The notes under the pieces were generated by a model that was given only the letters and a program-made list of their open reading frames with translations, did no database searches and had not been told where the DNA came from. Below are positions 37,188 through 45,593 of a stretch of 64,000 nt of DNA, piece by piece. The DNA comes from Saccharopolyspora erythraea NRRL 2338. Its GTDB lineage: Bacteria; Actinomycetota; Actinomycetes; Mycobacteriales; Pseudonocardiaceae. A program made the position numbers and the translations under genes. The stretch covers positions 1,477,584-1,541,583 of the forward strand of contig NC_009142.1 of the NCBI RefSeq assembly GCF_000062885.1. The letters are read 5' to 3'. Each line of letters begins with the position of its first letter. Within the stretch, counting starts at the first letter, position 1.

Positions 37188-38525
37188 ATGTCAGCAGGGT
37201 TGCTCGATCGGTCGCGGATCGTCGCACCAGCCGACTGGAACCGCTGGCTGGTGCCGCCCGCCGCGCTGGCCGTGCATCTGGCGATCGGGCAGGTCTACGC
37301 CTGGAGCGTGTTCAAACCGCCGCTCGAGGACGAGCTGGGGTTGTCGGGCACGCTCAGCGCGCTGCCGTTCCAGCTCGGCATCGTGATGCTCGGGCTCTCG
37401 GCCGCGGTGCTGGGCACGGTCGTCGAGCGCCGGGGTCCGCGCTGGGCGATGGCGGTGTCGACGCTGTGCTTCTCGGCGGGCTTCCTGATCTCCTCGCTCG
37501 GCGTGGCCGTCGGGCAGTACTGGCTGGTGGTGTTCGGCTACGGCGTTGTCGGCGGGATCGGCCTGGGCATCGGCTACATCTCGCCGGTCTCCACGCTGAT
37601 CAAGTGGTTCCCCGACCGGCCGGGGATGGCCACCGGCATCGCGATCATGGGCTTCGGCGGCGGGGCGCTGATCGCCTCGCCGTGGTCGGTGCGGATGCTC
37701 GACGCCTTCGGCTCGGACTCCCGCGGCATCGCGCTGACCTTCCTCGTGCACGGTCTGGCCTACGCGGTGTTCATGTCGCTCGGGGTGGTGCTCGTGCGGG
37801 TGCCCCCGGACGGGTGGCAGCCGGCGGGCTGGCGACCGCCGACCGGCGGCCGTTCGATGGTCACGACGGCGAACGTGTCGGCGCGCAACGCGCTGCGGAC
37901 CCCGCAGTTCTGGCTGCTGTGGGTGATCCTGTGCTGCAACGTCACCGCGGGCATCGGCATCCTGGAGAAGGCGTCGCCGATGATCGCCGACTTCTTCGCA
38001 TCGAGCAGCACCCCGGTCTCGGCGACGGCCGCCGCGGGCTTCGTCGCCATGCTGTCGCTGACGAACATGGCGGGCCGCTTCGTCTGGTCGTCCGCATCGG
38101 ACGCCGTCGGGCGGCGCAACATCTACCGGCTCTACCTCGGTGGTGGCGCGTTGCTGTACCTCGGCATCGCGTTGTTCGGGGCGTCGGGCGTCCCGGTGTT
38201 CGTGATCTGCGCGATGCTGATCCTTTCCTTCTACGGCGGCGGGTTCTCGACCGCGCCCGCCTACCTCAAGGACCTGTTCGGCAGCTACCAGGTCGGCGCC
38301 ATCCACGGCAGGCTGCTGACGGCGTGGTCGGCGGCCGGGGTGCTCGGGCCGCTGATCGTCAACGCCGTCGCCGACGCCCAGGAGGCTTCCGGAGCGCAGG
38401 GACCGGACCTGTACTCGGTGTCGCTGTACGCCATGATCGGGCTGCTCGTGGTCGGCTTCGTGGCCAACGAGCTGATCCGGCCGGTGGCTCCCAGGTTCCA
38501 CGAGCCGGAGGAGGTCGCGCGATGA
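37188..38525 (+). CDS. MFS transporter of the oxalate/formate antiporter type
   Basis: A 445-residue carrier with 12 predicted helices. The OFA signature is visible in the first helix region (QVYAWSVFKPPLEDELG) and in WFPDRPGMATGIAIMGFGGGALI, typical of oxalate:formate antiporter-like proteins. The ATG at 37188 follows GGGAGG. It overlaps a 35-residue membrane peptide by four bases. Substrate could be formate, oxalate or another small carboxylate; a formate dehydrogenase-like gene and fdhD are also in the window but not adjacent. Confidence 0.9.
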   Translation: MSAGLLDRSRIVAPADWNRWLVPPAALAVHLAIGQVYAWSVFKPPLEDELGLSGTLSALPFQLGIVMLGLSAAVLGTVVERRGPRWAMAVSTLCFSAGFLISSLGVAVGQYWLVVFGYGVVGGIGLGIGYISPVSTLIKWFPDRPGMATGIAIMGFGGGALIASPWSVRMLDAFGSDSRGIALTFLVHGLAYAVFMSLGVVLVRVPPDGWQPAGWRPPTGGRSMVTTANVSARNALRTPQFWLLWVILCCNVTAGIGILEKASPMIADFFASSSTPVSATAAAGFVAMLSLTNMAGRFVWSSASDAVGRRNIYRLYLGGGALLYLGIALFGASGVPVFVICAMLILSFYGGGFSTAPAYLKDLFGSYQVGAIHGRLLTAWSAAGVLGPLIVNAVADAQEASGAQGPDLYSVSLYAMIGLLVVGFVANELIRPVAPRFHEPEEVAR

Positions 38526-38629
38526 ACCGCGCCGCCCTGACCGCGCTGGCCTGGCTGTGGGTAGGCCTGCCCTTCGCCTACGGCCTGTACGAACTGCTGC
38601 GGAAGGTGGTTTCGCTGTTCTTCGGCTGA
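38522..38629 (+). CDS. MFS transporter small subunit
   Basis: A 35-residue single-helix peptide (ALAWLWVGLPFAYGLYELL) whose ATG overlaps the stop of the transporter as ATGA. Short partner peptides of this kind occur regularly behind OFA-type carriers in actinobacteria and proteobacteria and probably bind the transporter in the membrane. Too short for ordinary gene calling; the coupling and hydrophobic helix support it. Confidence 0.75.
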   Translation: MNRAALTALAWLWVGLPFAYGLYELLRKVVSLFFG

Positions 38630-38757
38630 GCGCACGCGCCTCGGTGGGCACCTCTGGGCCGAACGTGTGACGCGCGGGCTTTTCACCGGAAATCCGCCTG
38701 GTCGTCGGTCCGGCTCACTACGGTCTGCACGGGACGACCACCGAGTGAAGGACGAGA

Positions 38758-39339
38758 ATGCCCACGAGCAACACCACCGCCAGGCAGCGACTGCGCTTCG
38801 CCGAGGCAGCCGGACCGATCACCGAGCCGGTGACCAAGTTCGGCGGCCAGCCGGTCTGGCTCGACGAGCCCACCTGGCCGCTGTCGGCGAGCACCGGCAG
38901 GCCGATGCGCTTCCTCGGCCAGGTGCGGCTGCCCGGGGACGAACCGCGACTGGGCTACCTGTTCATCACCGACGAGGAGGACTACGTCGACGGCACCTGG
39001 GAACCGGGCGGCGGCGAGAACGCCTTCTTCGCCCAGCCCGGTGAGCCCGCCGACTTCTACCGGGTCGCCAGCATCCGGCGCGGGCCGACGTTCGGCCTGG
39101 ACCACCGCGCCGAGCTGACCGAGCACGACGGCGCGGGCGAGTACGGCAGCGCGCTGTGGGGCGAGCCCGACTGGTTGCAGGGCGATGAGGCGCCGGACGA
39201 GCCCGGGACCTGGCGCTTCGTGCTGCAGATCGACTCGGCCGACGAGCCGTTCGAGGTCGACTTCGGTGACGCCGGTGTCGGCTACGCCTTCCTCGACGAG
39301 AAAACCGGGCAGGGCCGCTTCCTCTGGCAGTGCGGCTAG
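38758..39339 (+). CDS. DUF1963 (YwqG-like) protein
   Basis: A 193-residue protein with DUF1963-type segments: KFGGQPVWLDEPTWPLS near residue 25, MRFLGQVRLPG, LGYLFITDEED, and GVGYAFLDEKTGQGRFLWQC at the end. The family is found in polymorphic toxin neighbourhoods as well as alone; no function is established. The ATG at 38758 follows AAGGACGAG. No signal peptide. Confidence 0.8.
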   Translation: MPTSNTTARQRLRFAEAAGPITEPVTKFGGQPVWLDEPTWPLSASTGRPMRFLGQVRLPGDEPRLGYLFITDEEDYVDGTWEPGGGENAFFAQPGEPADFYRVASIRRGPTFGLDHRAELTEHDGAGEYGSALWGEPDWLQGDEAPDEPGTWRFVLQIDSADEPFEVDFGDAGVGYAFLDEKTGQGRFLWQCG

Positions 39340-39416
39340 CGCCGGAGCCATGTGGGGCCGCGTGCTCGTGCGGGTACCCCGGCTGGCGGAGCACGTAGAC
39401 GGAGGGAGCACGACCG

Positions 39417-40295
39417 ATGACCACTGTGGCTTTCCTCGGTACGGGCACGATGGGCGCGCCGATGGCGCGGAACCTGCTCGCCGCCGGGTTCGACGTCCGG
39501 GCGTGGAACCGCACGCGGTCGAAGGCCGAGCCGCTGGCCGAGCACGGCGCGGTCGTCGCGGGCAGTCCCGCCGAGGCCGGGCGCGGGGCCGACGTGCTGG
39601 TCACGATGCTGCTGGACGCCGAGTCCACCGCCAAGGCCGCCCGGGAGGCCGTGCCGGAGCTGCGCGACGACGCGGTCTGGGCGCAGATGGGCACCATCGG
39701 CATCCAGGGGATGACCGAGGCGGCGGCGGTCGCCGAAGGCGTGCACCTGGTCGACGCCCCGGTCCTCGGCACGGAGAAACCCGCGCAGCTCGGCAAGCTG
39801 AAGGTGCTGGCGGCGGGCGCGCAGCAGGTACGGGACCGGGTGCAGCCGGTGTTCGACGCCGTGGGGGAGCAGACCCTGTGGCTCGGCGACGACCCCGCAC
39901 AGGCGCTGGGGACCCGGCTCAAGCTCGCGGTGAACAGCTGGGTGCTGGCGTTGACCAACGCCGTGGGGGAGTCGGTCGCGCTGGCCGAGTCCCTCGGCGT
40001 GGACCCGAGGCGCTTCCTGGAGGCGATCGAGGGGACCCCGACCGACTCCCCGTACGCGCACGTCAAGGGCAACGCCATCCTCGGCAGGGAGTACACGCCG
40101 TCGTTCGCTCTGCGCAACGCCTTCAAGGACGCCAATCTGATCACCGAGGTCACCGGCGGCAACCTGCGGCTGGACGTCGCCGATGCCTGCCGCGAGCGGT
40201 TCCGGCGGGCGCTGGAAGCCGGTCACGGCGACGAGGACATGGCCGCGGCCTACTTCGCGTCGTTCTCCGGCCGCAACGCAGCCGGAGAGCCCTGA
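39417..40295 (+). CDS. NAD(P)-dependent beta-hydroxyacid dehydrogenase-family enzyme
   Basis: A 292-residue enzyme of the 3-hydroxyisobutyrate dehydrogenase family. The Rossmann motif FLGTGTMGAPMA is at the N-terminus, substrate-binding residues are replaced around LVDAPVLGTEKPA (usual DAPVSGG), and the catalytic Lys region is LGTRLKLAVNSW (usual K-x-x-N). Substrate is uncertain. It precedes a LysR gene by 110 bases on the same strand. Confidence 0.9.
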   Translation: MTTVAFLGTGTMGAPMARNLLAAGFDVRAWNRTRSKAEPLAEHGAVVAGSPAEAGRGADVLVTMLLDAESTAKAAREAVPELRDDAVWAQMGTIGIQGMTEAAAVAEGVHLVDAPVLGTEKPAQLGKLKVLAAGAQQVRDRVQPVFDAVGEQTLWLGDDPAQALGTRLKLAVNSWVLALTNAVGESVALAESLGVDPRRFLEAIEGTPTDSPYAHVKGNAILGREYTPSFALRNAFKDANLITEVTGGNLRLDVADACRERFRRALEAGHGDEDMAAAYFASFSGRNAAGEP

Positions 40296-40405
40296 CCGCC
40301 GCGGGTCCGCCGGCTGGCCTCGTCGCTGGTGTCCGGAGTTGACGTCGCGGGTCGCCGGGCGTGCCGGGAGCCCGCCTGGTCCGGGCGTTTGCTTGGATCT
40401 GCGAC

Positions 40406-41290
40406 GTGGACCTGCTTCGTCATCTGAGCTTCTTCGTCGCGGTAGCGGAGGAGGGGCACTTCGGCTACGCCGCCGACCGCCTCGGCATGACCCAGCCGCC
40501 GCTGTCCCAGGGCATCCAGCGGCTGGAGGCCAGGCTCGGCGTCGTCCTGCTGACCCGCGGCTCGCGCGGCGCGCAGCTCACCACCGCCGGGGCCGCGCTG
40601 CTGCCACGGGCCCGCGACCTGCTGGCCAACGCCGAGGGGTTCACCGCTGAGGCCGAGCGACTGCGCGAGAGCCGCGGTGCGCTGCGCGTAGGTGTCGTGG
40701 CGGCGCTCAGCGACTGGCACGTAGCCGCCGTCACCACCCAGCTGCGCACCTGCGCGCCGGACCCGAACCCGCGCACCGTCATCACCACCACGGCCTCGAC
40801 GGCCGAGCTGGTCGACGCCGTAGGTTCCGGAGGGCTGGACTGCGCGGCGGTGCACCACCCGGCGCTGATCGGTTCCCTGGAGTGCGGCGCGATCATCAAG
40901 GTGACGCGGTGGCTGCTGGTGCCCGCCGACCACCCCGCCGCCGACGCCGCCAAGCCGTCGTTGCGGTCGCTGAAGGGGCTCGCGTGCGCGACGGCCCCGC
41001 GCAGCCACGGCACGGCGGCCTTCGACCTGCTGGTCGACACCCTGCGCGGCAAGGGCCTCGACCCGGCGTTCCTGCCCGCCGCTCACGACCGCGACGCGGT
41101 CATGGCGGTGGCCGCGGGGCGCGCGTTCGCGCTCACCACCGATCCGCTGCTGCGCGTGCCGGGAGTCGCGTGCGTTCCGATACCCGGTGACGATCTCGCG
41201 CTGCGCGTCCGGTTGGTGTGGTCGGAGGCCGGGGCGCCCGAGCCGGTCCGCGCCGCCTTCGAGGCCGCGCTGCGGCGGGAGCGGTCATGA
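40406..41290 (+). CDS. LysR-family transcriptional regulator
   Basis: A 294-residue regulator. The helix-turn-helix is LRHLSFFVAVAEEGHFGYAA followed by RLGMTQPPLSQGIQRLEARLG; the rest is the periplasmic-binding-protein-like effector domain. The GTG at 40406 begins the conserved domain. Its stop overlaps the ATG of a serine beta-lactamase-fold gene (ATGA), so regulator and enzyme are co-translated, unlike the usual divergent ampR-ampC layout. Confidence 0.93.
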   Translation: MDLLRHLSFFVAVAEEGHFGYAADRLGMTQPPLSQGIQRLEARLGVVLLTRGSRGAQLTTAGAALLPRARDLLANAEGFTAEAERLRESRGALRVGVVAALSDWHVAAVTTQLRTCAPDPNPRTVITTTASTAELVDAVGSGGLDCAAVHHPALIGSLECGAIIKVTRWLLVPADHPAADAAKPSLRSLKGLACATAPRSHGTAAFDLLVDTLRGKGLDPAFLPAAHDRDAVMAVAAGRAFALTTDPLLRVPGVACVPIPGDDLALRVRLVWSEAGAPEPVRAAFEAALRRERS

Positions 41291-42318
41291 GCGGCGCCGA
41301 GCAGGAGATCCGCGAGGTCCTGCGCGACGCGGGCGCCGAGGGCTGGGTGCACGCCATGCCGCTGACCGGTGCGACGACGCGGGTCTCCGCCCCGGCGCGC
41401 GAAGCCGGACCCGCGCGCGAAGCCTGGCCCGGGAGCGGGACGGAGGCGGGCGAGTTCGGACCTGAGGCGGGGCCCGGCCGCGAAGGACGCTCCGGGAGCG
41501 AGACCGGACCCGGGCGCGAGATCGGCATCGGCGCCGACGACCTGGTCGTCACGGCGTCGGTCTACAAGCTCCCGCTGGTGGTGGCGCTGTGCCGGGCCTT
41601 CGACGCCGGGCGCATCGACCCCCGGGCGCGGGTCCGGCTGAACCCGCCCTCCTGCACGCCCGGCCCGACCGGCCTGGCGACCTTCCTCGACCCGGTCACG
41701 GTGTCCTGGCGCGACATGGCAGCGTCGATGATCGGCGTCTCGGACAACACCTCGGCCGACGTGATCCTCGGCGAGGTCGGCCTGGATGCGGTCGCCGAAA
41801 CGCTGGCCGAGCTCGGCCTGGAGCGCACCCGCGTCGTCGGGGGAACCGCCGACAGCCACGCCTCGCTGGTCAGGGACACCGGCGCGGCCACAGCGGCGGA
41901 GGCGTTCGCCGAGCTCTTCGACAACGACGCCGCGCACACCGTCAGCGCCTACGACCCCGCCTACGCCAGTGCGACCACGCCCCGCGAGATGACCAGGCTG
42001 CTTGACCTGATCTGGTCCGACGCGGTGGCTTCGCCGCAGCAGTGCGCCTTCATCCGGCGGCTGCTGTCCAACCAGGTGTGGATGCACCGCGTGCGCGCCG
42101 GGTTCCCGTCCCGGGGAGTCCACGTGGCCGGCAAGACCGGGACCGTCGGTGCGGTCCGCAACGAGGTCTCGGTCGTGGAGTTCGAGGGCGAGGTCCCCGT
42201 CGCGGTCGCGGTGTTCACCCTCGCGGCGCGGGCCGACGCGTTCCTGCCCAAGGTCGACGCGGCGATCGCCGACTGCGCGCGGATCGCGGTGAACGACCTG
42301 CGTTCCGGGCGGCTGTGA
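41287..42318 (+). CDS. Class A beta-lactamase-fold serine hydrolase, cytoplasmic
   Basis: A 343-residue protein with the three active-site motifs of penicillin-interacting serine enzymes: SVYK (SxxK), SDN and KTGT. No signal peptide is visible, which is odd for a beta-lactamase and suggests a cytoplasmic role or a different substrate. Residues about 38-80 are a low-complexity insert rich in Gly, Glu, Pro and Arg (units like GPAREAG and GPGREG). It is translationally coupled to the LysR gene and lies 161 bases before an ordinary class A beta-lactamase. Confidence 0.85.
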   Translation: MSGAEQEIREVLRDAGAEGWVHAMPLTGATTRVSAPAREAGPAREAWPGSGTEAGEFGPEAGPGREGRSGSETGPGREIGIGADDLVVTASVYKLPLVVALCRAFDAGRIDPRARVRLNPPSCTPGPTGLATFLDPVTVSWRDMAASMIGVSDNTSADVILGEVGLDAVAETLAELGLERTRVVGGTADSHASLVRDTGAATAAEAFAELFDNDAAHTVSAYDPAYASATTPREMTRLLDLIWSDAVASPQQCAFIRRLLSNQVWMHRVRAGFPSRGVHVAGKTGTVGAVRNEVSVVEFEGEVPVAVAVFTLAARADAFLPKVDAAIADCARIAVNDLRSGRL

Positions 42319-42479
42319 CCGACTTTTTTTCGAGCCTCCCGACCGGTCCGCGAGGGGTCGCGAACAGCCTCCATAGCGTTTGCATATCGGGCGCGACATC
42401 CCATCGGATTGGCGCTGTCGCGTGCCGCGGTGCTTGATTGGTCCGCGTCGGAAGTAAGTGCGGAACAACGGAGATTCCC

Positions 42480-43403
42480 TTGCACCAGAACGAGAAACGC
42501 GTCGGTCGCCGTGCCGTCCTGGCGGGCCTGCTCGCCCTGCCGGTCGCGGGCGCGTGCGCCGCGCCGGCCGCGCCGCGCACCCCCGCCCCGGCGCCGCAGG
42601 CGCCCGACCTCGCCGCCCGGTTCGGTCCGGCGCTGGCCGAGCTGGAACGGCGATACGACGCCCGGCTGGGCCTGACGGCGGTCAACGTCCGGACCGGGCG
42701 CGAGCTGAAGCACCGCGCCGACGAGCGGTTCGCGATGTGCTCGACGTTCAAGACCTACGCGGCGGGCGCGCTGCTGGCCGCGCACCCGCTGGCCGGCGGC
42801 TACTTCGACAAGGTGATCCGCTACACGCGGGCCGACCTGCGGCCGAACTCGCCGGTGACCGAGACCCGCGTGGACACCGGCATGACCGTCGCCGAGCTGT
42901 GCGAGGCGGCCATCACCCGCAGCGACAACGCGGCGGGCAACCTGCTGCTGGCCGAGCTCGGCGGCCCGGCGGCGATCGCGCCGTTCGCGCGTTCGATCGG
43001 CGACCCCACCACCCGGCTGGACCGCTGGGAGGTCGAGCTGAACACGGCGATCCCGGGCGACGAGCGGGACACCACCACGCCGGCGGGCATCGCGGCCGGC
43101 TACCGCGCGATGGTCGTCGGCGACGCGCTGGGCGCTCCGGAGCGCGAGCAGCTCAAGAAGTGGCTGATCGCCAACACCACCGGCGGGGAGCGCATCCGCG
43201 CCGGTCTCCCGCCGAACTGGGTCACGGGCGACAAGACCGGTTCCGGTGACTACGGCACCGCCAACGACGTCGCCGTCACGTGGACCGAGTCCGGCGATGC
43301 CATCGTGATCGCGATCCTGACCAGCAAGAGCGCGCCGGATCGCAAGTACGACAACAGGCTGCACGCCGACACCGCGCGGATCGTCGTCGAAGCCCTGCGC
43401 TGA
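42480..43403 (+). CDS. Class A beta-lactamase, exported
   Basis: A 307-residue class A enzyme that hydrolyses beta-lactam antibiotics outside the membrane. The signal [17 protein letters not shown] has both a twin-arginine motif and a lipobox-like end (VAGAC), so it may be a Tat-dependent lipoprotein. Active-site motifs: CSTFK (Ser70 box), [15 protein letters not shown] (Glu166 omega loop) and DKTGSGDYG (KTG box). The TTG at 42480 is preferred, with GGAGA upstream; a GTG at 42438 is in frame. Confidence 0.93.
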   Translation: MHQNEKRVGRRAVLAGLLALPVAGACAAPAAPRTPAPAPQAPDLAARFGPALAELERRYDARLGLTAVNVRTGRELKHRADERFAMCSTFKTYAAGALLAAHPLAGGYFDKVIRYTRADLRPNSPVTETRVDTGMTVAELCEAAITRSDNAAGNLLLAELGGPAAIAPFARSIGDPTTRLDRWEVELNTAIPGDERDTTTPAGIAAGYRAMVVGDALGAPEREQLKKWLIANTTGGERIRAGLPPNWVTGDKTGSGDYGTANDVAVTWTESGDAIVIAILTSKSAPDRKYDNRLHADTARIVVEALR

Positions 43404-43528
43404 CGACCGCGCGGCCAGGGGTTCGCGGTAGCCGGCACCGCGATCCCCGAGCCGAGCAGCCGAGGCTGATCAGCGGTCCCAGCAGTGCGGCCGATCAGCC
43501 GCCCCGCCGGGGCCACCGGCTTTCCCGT

Positions 43529-43987
43529 CTAGAACACCGGCTTGGGCACCAGCACGACCCGCCACCCGTCGGGGTCGGCGAAGGCCAGCGCCCCGTGCTC
43601 GGTCCAGTACGGGTTCTCCATCGGCACGGGCTCGTGCCCGGCTTCCCCTAGGCGTTGCACCGCCTCGTGCATCCGCGCGTCCCCGTCGAAGTACAGCACC
43701 AGCAGGTTGTCCGCGGTCGGTGCCGGACACGGGCTGCCGTCCACCCGCGAGGTGAACTCCAGGTGGTAGTCCGTGCCGGGAAGACCGAGCATCACGCCGT
43801 CGTAGCCGGCGTGGCCGCTGAAGCTGTACAGCTCCGGCAGGCCGAGGCAGCCGGAGTAGAACTCGACCACCTCCGCCAGCTTGTCGGTCGGCCGGGCCAT
43901 CCGCACCTGTGCCACCTTCAGCCCGTCGGGCCACTCGTCAGCGTTGCTCGCCACCACTTCTCCCGTGTTCGCCGTCTGCCAGGGCAA
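43529..43987 (-). CDS. VOC-family (glyoxalase/bleomycin resistance fold) protein
   Basis: A 152-residue protein of paired beta-alpha-beta-beta-beta units. The first repeat starts KVAQVRMARPTDKLAEVVEFY, the second NLLVLYFDGDARMHEAV; HLEF and the ENPYWTEHGALAFADPDGW end segment give the usual metal-ligand positions. Function could be a lactoylglutathione lyase-like isomerase, dioxygenase or drug-binding protein. Confidence 0.85.
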   Translation of the reverse strand: MPWQTANTGEVVASNADEWPDGLKVAQVRMARPTDKLAEVVEFYSGCLGLPELYSFSGHAGYDGVMLGLPGTDYHLEFTSRVDGSPCPAPTADNLLVLYFDGDARMHEAVQRLGEAGHEPVPMENPYWTEHGALAFADPDGWRVVLVPKPVF

Positions 43988-44072
43988 CTTAGAACCTCGA
44001 GCAAGATGCAGAGCAAGCTTTCCCGGGCCAGTTCACGCTTTCAGGTGGCCCCGGTGCGGATTTCCCGCGCTG

Positions 44073-45269
44073 TCAGACGAATCTCACCGGCAGCGTCTCC
44101 GGTCCGTAGATGCCGACGGGATTGCGCCAGGTGACCTCCCCCGCGATCCGCGGTGCGCCGAAGCGGGTGCTGAGCACGGTGAAGGCTTCGGACAGCTCGG
44201 CACGCGCGGCCGCGGCACCCAGGCAGAAGTGCGGTCCCGCGCTGAGGGTGAGGTGGGGCGTCTGCCTGCTCGCCGTGGTGTCGAAGACCTCGGCGCGGTC
44301 GAAGCGCTTCGGGTCGCGGTTGGCGGTGTGCACGCACAGCATCACGAAGGTGCCCGCGGGGATCGTGGTGTCCCGGTATGCGATGTCCTCCTGCGCGAAC
44401 CGGAAGAGGACCGGCGCGGCCGGGCACCAGCGCAGGATCTCCTCGACCGCCCGATCGGGATCGTCGCGGAACGCCGTCCACTGCTCCGGGTTCCGGCAGA
44501 GGGTCAGCATCGCCGAGCCGAACTGGTGCCGCGTGGTGTCGTGCCCCGCGGAGACCAGGGCGACCAGCAGGTTGCGGAGTTCCTCGCCGCTGATCACCTC
44601 TTCCTCGGTCTGCGCGGCGATCATGCTGGAGATCAGGTCGTCGGCGGGTTCGGCCCGCCGCCGCTCGATCAGCCCGTCGAAGTAGTCGCCCAGCTCGCTG
44701 ACCGCGCGCTCCACCCGCTCCCGCACGTCTCCGCCGTAGGCGAGCGAGAACACCAGGCCGACGTCGGTGCTCCAGCCGTGGAACAGCTCGTGGTCCTGCG
44801 GTGGCACGCCGAGCAACCGGCCCATGACCATGACCGGGAACGGGTTGGCGAGCGTCTCGACGAACTCGCACTCCCCGGTCTCGGCGATCCCGTCCGCGAT
44901 CCGGCCGACGGTCTCGCGCATGTAGGGCCGCAGGCCCTCGATGACGCGAGGGGTGAAGGTCCTGCGCACGACGCTGCGCAGACGGGCGTGGTCCTGCCCT
45001 TCCCGGTGCAGGATCATCGGCACGAACCAGTCGTAGAGCGGACCTGAGGTGACGCCGTGCATCTCCAGGTACCGCTTGCCGTCGGACACCAGACGGTGAT
45101 CGCGGAGGAGGTCGTTCACCTCCTCGTGCCCGAGGACCATCAGTCCGTTGGGGATTCGCGCGTACCAGTGCCGCTCACGTGCCGCGGCGAGGGTGTCGGA
45201 GTCGTAGCCGAAGTTCCGGTCGAACACGTCCACGAAGGGGACGGCGGGATTGTCTGCGGACATCAGCAT
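44073..45269 (-). CDS. Cytochrome P450
   Basis: A 398-residue bacterial class I P450. The I-helix oxygen-activation motif is VSAGHDTTRHQ, the K-helix ExxR is EEILRW, and the heme-ligand loop is LSAGPHFCLGAAAARAEL; the first Phe of the FxxGxHxC pattern is replaced by Leu. No ferredoxin or biosynthetic genes are adjacent, so its substrate is unknown. The GTG/ATG choice is not in doubt: ATG at 45269, with a nearby ATG at 45263. Confidence 0.95.
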   Translation of the reverse strand: MLMSADNPAVPFVDVFDRNFGYDSDTLAAARERHWYARIPNGLMVLGHEEVNDLLRDHRLVSDGKRYLEMHGVTSGPLYDWFVPMILHREGQDHARLRSVVRRTFTPRVIEGLRPYMRETVGRIADGIAETGECEFVETLANPFPVMVMGRLLGVPPQDHELFHGWSTDVGLVFSLAYGGDVRERVERAVSELGDYFDGLIERRRAEPADDLISSMIAAQTEEEVISGEELRNLLVALVSAGHDTTRHQFGSAMLTLCRNPEQWTAFRDDPDRAVEEILRWCPAAPVLFRFAQEDIAYRDTTIPAGTFVMLCVHTANRDPKRFDRAEVFDTTASRQTPHLTLSAGPHFCLGAAAARAELSEAFTVLSTRFGAPRIAGEVTWRNPVGIYGPETLPVRFV

Positions 45270-45537
45270 GGCCGGTAGTCAGCTCCTCGGTGTCACCGCC
45301 TCGATGCCGACGGTGACTTTCGCAGTCGACCGGTTCGGGCAACCACCTCCTTTGGTTGGTGTTCGGGCGAACTTCCCGTGAATGGCCGGTTTCCGCCGGA
45401 AGGCGCCCGAAGGTCCAAAGGAGACATCAAGGTGATATCAGAGTTTTCTCGGGCTTTGACGCCAGTTCTCTTTGTCCCTCATGGACAACTGATGCCGCGT
45501 CCTCAGCCGCACCGGCTCCGACCCCGCGCCGGACAGC
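45270..45537. other. Intergenic region upstream of the P450 gene
   Basis: Non-coding region between P450 and the DUF6777 gene. It contains a CAACCA/TGGTTG hairpin with an 7-base loop near 45339-45358 and probably the P450 promoter. A forward AAAGGAG followed by a GTG near 45432 looks like a start but the frame has no protein-like composition. Confidence 0.45.
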
Positions 45538-45577
45538 GTTGGGCGGTATCGCCGGTTGCCCTGCGATACCGCCCAAC
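45538..45577 (-). terminator. 15-bp hairpin terminator of DUF6777 gene A
   Basis: GTTGGGCGGTATCGC pairs perfectly with GCGATACCGCCCAAC around a 10-base loop, 17 bases beyond the stop of the reverse-strand gene. Confidence 0.9.
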
Positions 45578-45593
45578 TGTCCACTGCCCGCTG

